Shown: in pieces, positions 6,091-9,557 of the stretch
How the letters are laid out: every line of letters starts with the position of its first letter
Numbering within the stretch: the stretch's first letter is position 1
Program-made: the position numbers and the translations under genes
DNA from: UBA1424 sp041669225
GTDB taxonomy: Bacteria; Bacillota_I; Bacilli_A; RFN20; CAG-826
Assembly (NCBI GenBank): GCA_041669225.1
Contig: JBAYBO010000039.1
Span: forward strand, 1-9,557
Length of the DNA stretch: 9,557 nucleotides
Reading direction: 5' to 3'
The notes under the pieces: model-generated
What the model was told of the DNA's origin: nothing
Database searches by the model: none
The model's input: the letters and a program-made list of their open reading frames with translations, nothing else

Positions 6091-7266
6091 ATGGAATTTG
6101 GGAAATTTGGAGGACAATATGTTGGCGGTGACGCTTTAAAAGCTGTTCAAGAAGTAGAGAAGGCATATCAAAAGTTTAAGGATGATGAAGATTTTCAAAC
6201 TGAATTTAAGTTATACTTAAAAGAATATGCTAATCGACCATCTCTTCTTTATTATGCCAAGAACATGACGGAAGATTTAGGCGGTGCGAAAATCTATTTA
6301 AAACGCGAAGATTTAAATCACACCGGGGCCCATAAAATAAACAATGTTATCGGTCAAGCCTTACTTGCCAAACGAATGGGCAAAAAGAAACTTATTGCTG
6401 AAACCGGGGCCGGACAACATGGCTTAGCCACAGCAACCGTGGCGGCATTATTTGGACTAGAATGTGATATCTACATGGGCCGTGTCGATGTCTTGCGGCA
6501 GAGGATGAACGTTTATCGTATGAAGTTATTAGGCGCACGTGTCATTGTTGTCGATGATGGTCTTAAAACACTAAAAGAAGCCGTTGACAGTGCTTTAATA
6601 GCTTGGAGTCAGGAACTGCAAACATCCTTTTATTTAATCGGATCAGCTGTTGGACCAAATCCTTATCCAACGATGGTTCGGGATTTTCAAAAAGTAATTA
6701 GTGAAGAAATAAGAGTGCAAATAATAGTTAAAGAAGGAAGATTACCAGATTATATCATCGCTTGCGTCGGCGGCGGTTCAAACGCGATCGGAGCTTTCTT
6801 TGATTTTATTAGTGAACCCAGCGTAAATCTTATCGGAGTGGAAGCGGCGGGCAAAGGTATTGAAACAAAACTTCACGCCGCAACAATTACCAAAGGTAAA
6901 GAAGCGGTAATTCACGGAATGAACACACTTTGTTTAGTTGAAGAAAACGGCGATATATCTCCCGTTTATTCGATATCAGCCGGACTTGATTATCCGGGAG
7001 TGGGGCCAGAACACGCCTATCTCCACGAAATCAAACGCGTGATATATAAAAGCGCGACAGACGAAGAAGCCGTTGAAGCATTTGAATATCTTGCAAAGTC
7101 AGAAGGAATTATTCCGGCGATTGAATCAGCCCATGCCCTTGTTGAGGCAATTAAACTTGCGCCAACATTAAGCAAAGAAAAAATTATTATCGTCAATCTT
7201 TCCGGTCGTGGTGATAAGGATGTTCAGCAAATCGCCGAGTATCAGGGTTTGAGCGACATAGTATGA
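6091..7266 (+). CDS. trpB: Tryptophan synthase beta chain, stand-alone
   Basis: This PLP enzyme joins indole and L-serine to give L-tryptophan, normally in a complex with TrpA. At 391 aa it has the usual TrpB1 length. The ATG has AAAGGA seven bases upstream, and FGKFGGQYV directly after it confirms the start. Key sites are the PLP lysine K82 in NHTGAHKINN, the catalytic Glu E104 in AETGAGQHG, the phosphate-binding GGGSN at 227-231, the AGLDYPGVGPEH segment with its conserved Asp, and GRGDKD at 372-377. Several normally conserved spots differ: YVGGDALKA instead of YVPE.L, RPSLLY instead of RPTPLY, and GPNPYP instead of GPHPYP. No trpA, trpC or other trp gene is in view and the next gene is on the other strand, so it may use free indole. 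It ends in TGA and is controlled by the upstream Trp T-box. Confidence 0.95.
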   Translation: MEFGKFGGQYVGGDALKAVQEVEKAYQKFKDDEDFQTEFKLYLKEYANRPSLLYYAKNMTEDLGGAKIYLKREDLNHTGAHKINNVIGQALLAKRMGKKKLIAETGAGQHGLATATVAALFGLECDIYMGRVDVLRQRMNVYRMKLLGARVIVVDDGLKTLKEAVDSALIAWSQELQTSFYLIGSAVGPNPYPTMVRDFQKVISEEIRVQIIVKEGRLPDYIIACVGGGSNAIGAFFDFISEPSVNLIGVEAAGKGIETKLHAATITKGKEAVIHGMNTLCLVEENGDISPVYSISAGLDYPGVGPEHAYLHEIKRVIYKSATDEEAVEAFEYLAKSEGIIPAIESAHALVEAIKLAPTLSKEKIIIVNLSGRGDKDVQQIAEYQGLSDIV

Positions 7267-7294
7267 TTAAATATTAGACTTAGAAATGAAGAGA

Positions 7295-8110
7295 TTAATT
7301 ATTGTTAGGAAAATATCGATCGAGAATCCAATCTTGAAGGCGACTAGGAAGCATGTTTAGCATTTTCATTTTTAATGAATTATGAACATGATAGACAATT
7401 CGCGGATTCTTTTTATTAATGGCTTTATTAAAAACATTGACGATTCTTTGGGGCTCTCTGGCGTTTCTTATTTCGCCGATCATCAGAAATTCCATCTTTG
7501 TAATTGGTCTTTTGAACAAAGCCGTTTCTTTAACTAATGTAGTGAACTGTTTTTGAATGTTAGCGACCATTTCCGTTTTAAAAGAACCGGGGCGAATTTT
7601 GATAACTTTAATACCGAGGCATTGAACTTCCCTTCTTAATGAATCGGCGTACATTTCCAAGGCATGTTTTGATACGGTATAAAAAGAATGGAAAGGCAGT
7701 CCCAGTAGTTTTCCATATTCGCTACTGACGATAATGAATCTTCCTCGACTGGCTTTGATAAACGGAAAGAAAGCATAATTGATTTTATAGTTACCGATTA
7801 CGTTTACTTGCATACTCTTTTCAAATTTTGCCGGCGATATTTCAATTACTGACCCAAGTTCGACGATGCCGGCGAAATTAATTATCACATCTAAAGATGA
7901 AGTAGATTTACTAATTTCAATTTTCGTTTTTTCAATCTGCGAGGAATCGGTGATATCGCAAGTGAAAGAATGAATGTTGACACCATTTTTATATAATTCG
8001 TGTACAAAGGGATTGATATCCAAGGCAAAAATGATGTAATCATCTTTCAGCGATTGAATGACAACTTGAGCAAGCCCTGAGCAAGCTCCAGAAATTAAGG
8101 CGTATTTCAT
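7295..8110 (-). CDS. Short-chain dehydrogenase/reductase (SDR), classical type
   Basis: This 271-aa NAD(P)-dependent oxidoreductase probably acts on an unidentified alcohol or ketone. The N-terminal Rossmann fold has the nucleotide-binding motif SGACSGLA (residues 7-14), where the third glycine of TGxxxGxG is Ala. An Asp (D31) at the end of the second strand suggests NAD(H) rather than NADP(H). Further SDR marks are CDITD, NFAG (78-81, usually NNAG), N103, the catalytic Ser in IIVSSEYG (about 130), YTVSK (Y144, K148) and RPGSFKTEM (173-181). A C-terminal segment of about 70 residues after the core probably shapes the substrate pocket. The ATG has no strong Shine-Dalgarno. A TATAAT at 8168-8163 (minus strand) without a clear -35 may serve as promoter, otherwise read-through from the gene upstream. 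Substrate cannot be inferred. Confidence 0.88.
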   Translation of the reverse strand: MKYALISGACSGLAQVVIQSLKDDYIIFALDINPFVHELYKNGVNIHSFTCDITDSSQIEKTKIEISKSTSSLDVIINFAGIVELGSVIEISPAKFEKSMQVNVIGNYKINYAFFPFIKASRGRFIIVSSEYGKLLGLPFHSFYTVSKHALEMYADSLRREVQCLGIKVIKIRPGSFKTEMVANIQKQFTTLVKETALFKRPITKMEFLMIGEIRNAREPQRIVNVFNKAINKKNPRIVYHVHNSLKMKMLNMLPSRLQDWILDRYFPNNN

Positions 8111-8170
8111 AAATATTTACTTGATAATTTTACCATTATTCCTAATAACTATGAAATGGATTATTATAGC

Positions 8171-8205
8171 AATAAAAATCCCTGCTTGGGTTAAGCAACA
8201 GGGAT
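8171..8205 (-). terminator. Rho-independent terminator of the 111-aa gene
   Basis: On the minus strand ATCCCTGTTGCTT folds back on AAGCAGGGAT, with a small bulge and a short loop (AACCC). It is followed by TTTTATT. It separates the 111-aa gene from the SDR gene on the same strand. The right-hand side as read on the plus strand lacks a T run, so it is directional. Confidence 0.8.
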
Positions 8206-8233
8206 AGTTCATACTACTAGATTTTGAAGCCGC

Positions 8234-8569
8234 CTATTTAAATTTGGCTTTATTGCATTCTAGCTGAAGCTTTTTTGTTTCAAATGGATCGAAAACGTAT
8301 TTGTCTTCAAGCAATTCCGTGATTGTGATTTGCATCTTGGGATTGTCGCTGATAAAAACTTCATTGGCGGCAATCTTGTCATCTTCGAGATAAATGAGCT
8401 CATCTCCAAGAATCATAAAATGATGTTTCTTTGGCAAGAACTTCTTACCATATTCTACAAACTCTGGCGTTGAGTTAGCGAACTCTCTTGAAAGGAATTC
8501 GCGGCGGTTGGCTAGCAACAATTCTTCTGGACTTTTTTGCGTGAACAAAGGTTTCTTTTCTTCTGGCAT
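8234..8569 (-). CDS. Unrecognised small soluble protein, 111 aa
   Basis: I do not recognise this protein. It is a real gene by its signals: a good promoter, AGAAGG eight to nine bases before the ATG, a stop, and a strong terminator about 30 bases later. There is no signal peptide or membrane helix. The first 45 residues are charged and probably helical (EEKKPLFTQKSPEELLLANRR, in part). The middle looks like beta strands (HHFMILGDELIYLEDDKI, residues about 49-66, and KMQITITELLEDKYVF), and the C-terminus is Lys-rich. The short strands separated by turns suggest a small beta-rich domain. The single Cys (in LECNK) makes a zinc ribbon unlikely. It is transcribed divergently from the GNAT gene, which may mean shared regulation, and stands apart from the SDR gene. 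Confidence 0.75.
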   Translation of the reverse strand: MPEEKKPLFTQKSPEELLLANRREFLSREFANSTPEFVEYGKKFLPKKHHFMILGDELIYLEDDKIAANEVFISDNPKMQITITELLEDKYVFDPFETKKLQLECNKAKFK

Positions 8570-8612
8570 TTATCTCGCCTTCTTTCTAGTAGGAACGACA
8601 TCACTACTTTTA

Positions 8613-8641
8613 ATTATAAAACAACGATAAATACGAGTAAA
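8613..8641 (-). promoter_or_regulatory. Promoter of the 111-aa gene
   Basis: On the minus strand TTTACT (8641-8636) is separated by exactly 17 bases from a perfect TATAAT (8618-8613). The start codon is about 43 bases downstream of the -10. Confidence 0.65.
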
Positions 8642-8666
8642 TTATAATTAGTAAAATATGTCACAT

Positions 8667-8679
8667 TTGCAATTCGCAA
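8667..8679. promoter_or_regulatory. Near-palindrome between divergent genes, possible operator
   Basis: TTGCAATTCGCAA has the inverted arms TTGC/GCAA around a five-base centre. It lies in the 184-base divergent region between the 111-aa gene and the GNAT gene, upstream of both promoters. It is short and may be chance. Confidence 0.2.
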
Positions 8680-8713
8680 TTTTGAAAGTTTAGGATTTGT
8701 ATAATTTTCTTTA

Positions 8714-8742
8714 TTGAATCTTCGCGGAATAGTTAATACTAT
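8714..8742 (+). promoter_or_regulatory. Possible promoter of the GNAT gene
   Basis: TTGAAT (8714-8719) and TACTAT (8737-8742) are 17 bases apart, each about four of six to consensus. Transcription would begin about 8748-8750, only a few bases before the ATG. A perfect TATAAT further up (8700-8705) lacks a good -35 and is the alternative. Confidence 0.35.
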
Positions 8743-8753
8743 TAATAGAAATT

Positions 8754-9281
8754 ATGATTAAACTTATTAAACCAACAAAAAAATACGCAAAAGACATTTT
8801 TTGCTATAAGCAAGAGATGATAGCGCATGGTGATCCCCTTAACGGCGTTCGTTCAATTGAAAACTTTGAAGATTATGAAGATTGGGAGAAGTATCTCCTT
8901 GAAGTAGAAAGTTTGAAGGCGATTGATTACGGACGCGAAATAGTGAGAACAAGTCAATACTTTCTCGTTCGCCAAAAAGACGACAAAGTGGTGGCGACGG
9001 TGGATATTCGCCACCTATTAAGCGATTTTCTTTTAGCGTGCGGTGGCAACATTGGTTATTCGGTCAGACCCTGTGAACGTAAGAAAGGCTATGCGAAATT
9101 AGCCCTCAAATTAGCGCTTGAAGAGTGCAAAAAAATCGGCTTAACAAAAGTTTTAGTTACGACCGACTATGATAACCACGGTTCGATTCGAACAATTCTT
9201 GCTAATGGCGGTGTTTTTGAAAACCAAGTTTATTGCGAGAAGTATGGCATTGATATTCGCCGCTACTGGATATATCTATAA
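8754..9281 (+). CDS. GNAT-family N-acetyltransferase
   Basis: This 175-aa cytoplasmic enzyme would transfer an acetyl group from acetyl-CoA to an amine; the substrate is unknown. The N-terminal half (IKPTKKYAKDIFCYKQEMIAHG, in part) and the central strand FLVRQKDDKVVATVDIRH (residues 70-87) fit the GNAT fold. Motif A is GGNIGYSVRPCERKKGYA (97-114), with the acetyl-CoA pyrophosphate loop R109-K-K-G112-Y-A114. Motif B is VTTDYDNHGSIRTILANGG (135-153), with the usual Asn (N141) and the EKNGF-like NGGVF. The overall pattern resembles the COG3981-type predicted acetyltransferases. No clear Shine-Dalgarno precedes the ATG (AATAGAAATT), so a short leader or leaderless start is possible. It is transcribed away from the 111-aa gene. 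Confidence 0.9.
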   Translation: MIKLIKPTKKYAKDIFCYKQEMIAHGDPLNGVRSIENFEDYEDWEKYLLEVESLKAIDYGREIVRTSQYFLVRQKDDKVVATVDIRHLLSDFLLACGGNIGYSVRPCERKKGYAKLALKLALEECKKIGLTKVLVTTDYDNHGSIRTILANGGVFENQVYCEKYGIDIRRYWIYL

Positions 9282-9336
9282 ATTTATATTTATATAATTA
9301 GTTGGAACCAAGTTGCCTTTCGTTAACTTTATTTTA

Positions 9337-9364
9337 TTGATAAAGAGACACAGAAGATTATAAT
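9337..9364 (+). promoter_or_regulatory. Promoter of the P-loop gene at the right edge
   Basis: TTGATA (9337-9342) and a perfect TATAAT (9359-9364) are 16 bases apart. The ribosome binding site AAGGAG (9382-9387) and ATG (9393) follow, so this gene probably starts its own transcript. I saw no terminator for the GNAT gene in 9282-9336. Confidence 0.65.
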
Positions 9365-9392
9365 ATATATGTATAATGCACAAGGAGATAAT

Positions 9393-9557
9393 ATGTCCAA
9401 AGTCCTAATTGTTGCTGGCGATTTGGCTGCCGGAAAGTCAAATCTTGCCAGAAAACTTTCAGCACATCTGAAAGTGCCCTACTTTAGTAAAGAACACATC
9501 AAGGAAATTCTCGGTGAAGAAATCGAGTATTCCAATCGGGAAGACAACAAGAAGTTA
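9393..9557 (+). CDS. P-loop ATPase/kinase-like protein, 5' part only
   Basis: The first 55 codons are present and the gene runs off the right edge. The ATG has AAGGAG five bases upstream. The protein opens with a beta strand and Walker A, SKVLIVAGDLAAGKSNLARKL (in part), with the P-loop G-D-L-A-A-G-K-S at residues 9-16. Then comes VPYFSKEHIKEILGEEIEYS (34-53). A P-loop at the extreme N-terminus followed by a K-(D/E)-x-I-K-E segment is typical of small AAA_33/zeta-toxin-like or shikimate/gluconate-kinase-like phosphotransferases. The S/D before K-E-H would normally be near the phosphate acceptor region. Substrate and exact family cannot be told from this part. Confidence 0.8.
   Translation, partial: MSKVLIVAGDLAAGKSNLARKLSAHLKVPYFSKEHIKEILGEEIEYSNREDNKKL

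Noticed and set aside
5957..6139. Plus-strand 60-codon frame across the T-box terminator, as a possible leader peptide
   Set aside because: It runs through the T-box and terminator and overlaps the trpB start. Control is explained by tRNA binding, and there is no run of Trp codons.
7264..7308. TGA at the end of trpB read as Trp (Mollicutes code)
   Set aside because: The protein already ends at the usual family length after GRGDKD, and Trp is encoded by TGG throughout, so TGA as a stop fits better.
1..9557. CRISPR array, tRNA or rRNA genes, phage or defence modules
   Set aside because: No spaced direct repeats, no cloverleaf-like sequence and no recognisable defence or phage proteins were seen by reading; a computed search was not possible.

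Overview
The window reads as chromosomal DNA of a low-GC Gram-positive-type bacterium (Bacillota or the Acholeplasma/Izemoplasma side of Mycoplasmatota). Support comes from AT-rich sequence, purine-rich Shine-Dalgarno sites, TTGACA/TATAAT-type promoters and a T-box leader. TGG encodes Trp, and trpB appears to end at TGA where the family normally ends, so the standard bacterial code is likely and the Mycoplasma/Spiroplasma code unlikely. This placement is inference; there is no rRNA or marker gene to fix the genus.

Layout. 1-146 is a fragment of an unrecognised minus-strand gene running off the left edge. It abuts a complete IS3-family (IS150-like) insertion sequence (147-1461, minus strand) with imperfect terminal inverted repeats, orfA and orfB joined by a probable -1 frameshift, and an intact DDE triad. 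No target duplication is visible. Next come tex (1663-3804, +), encoding the S1-domain transcription accessory protein and closed by a terminator, and an unrecognised acidic membrane protein (3971-4504, +). A convergent MscS-family channel gene lies at 4582-5616 (-).

The 474-base stretch 5617-6090 is regulatory. It holds a leftward mscS promoter with a 16-bp palindrome in its spacer, then a rightward promoter and a tryptophan T-box riboswitch. The T-box features agree with each other: a UGG specifier, a UGGC acceptor-binding bulge matching the G73 discriminator expected for tRNA-Trp, and competing antiterminator and terminator helices. It controls a solitary trpB (6091-7266, +) with no other trp gene in view.

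After trpB come a minus-strand short-chain dehydrogenase (7295-8110), a minus-strand unrecognised 111-aa protein with its own promoter and terminator (8234-8569), a divergent GNAT acetyltransferase (8754-9281, +), and the first 55 codons of a P-loop ATPase/kinase (9393 to the edge, +).

Most genes look like single-gene transcription units and no multi-gene operon is evident. No CRISPR array, phage module or defence island was seen. The strongest candidate for unusual biology is the Trp-responsive control of an isolated, somewhat divergent TrpB, which may indicate indole salvage rather than de novo tryptophan synthesis.
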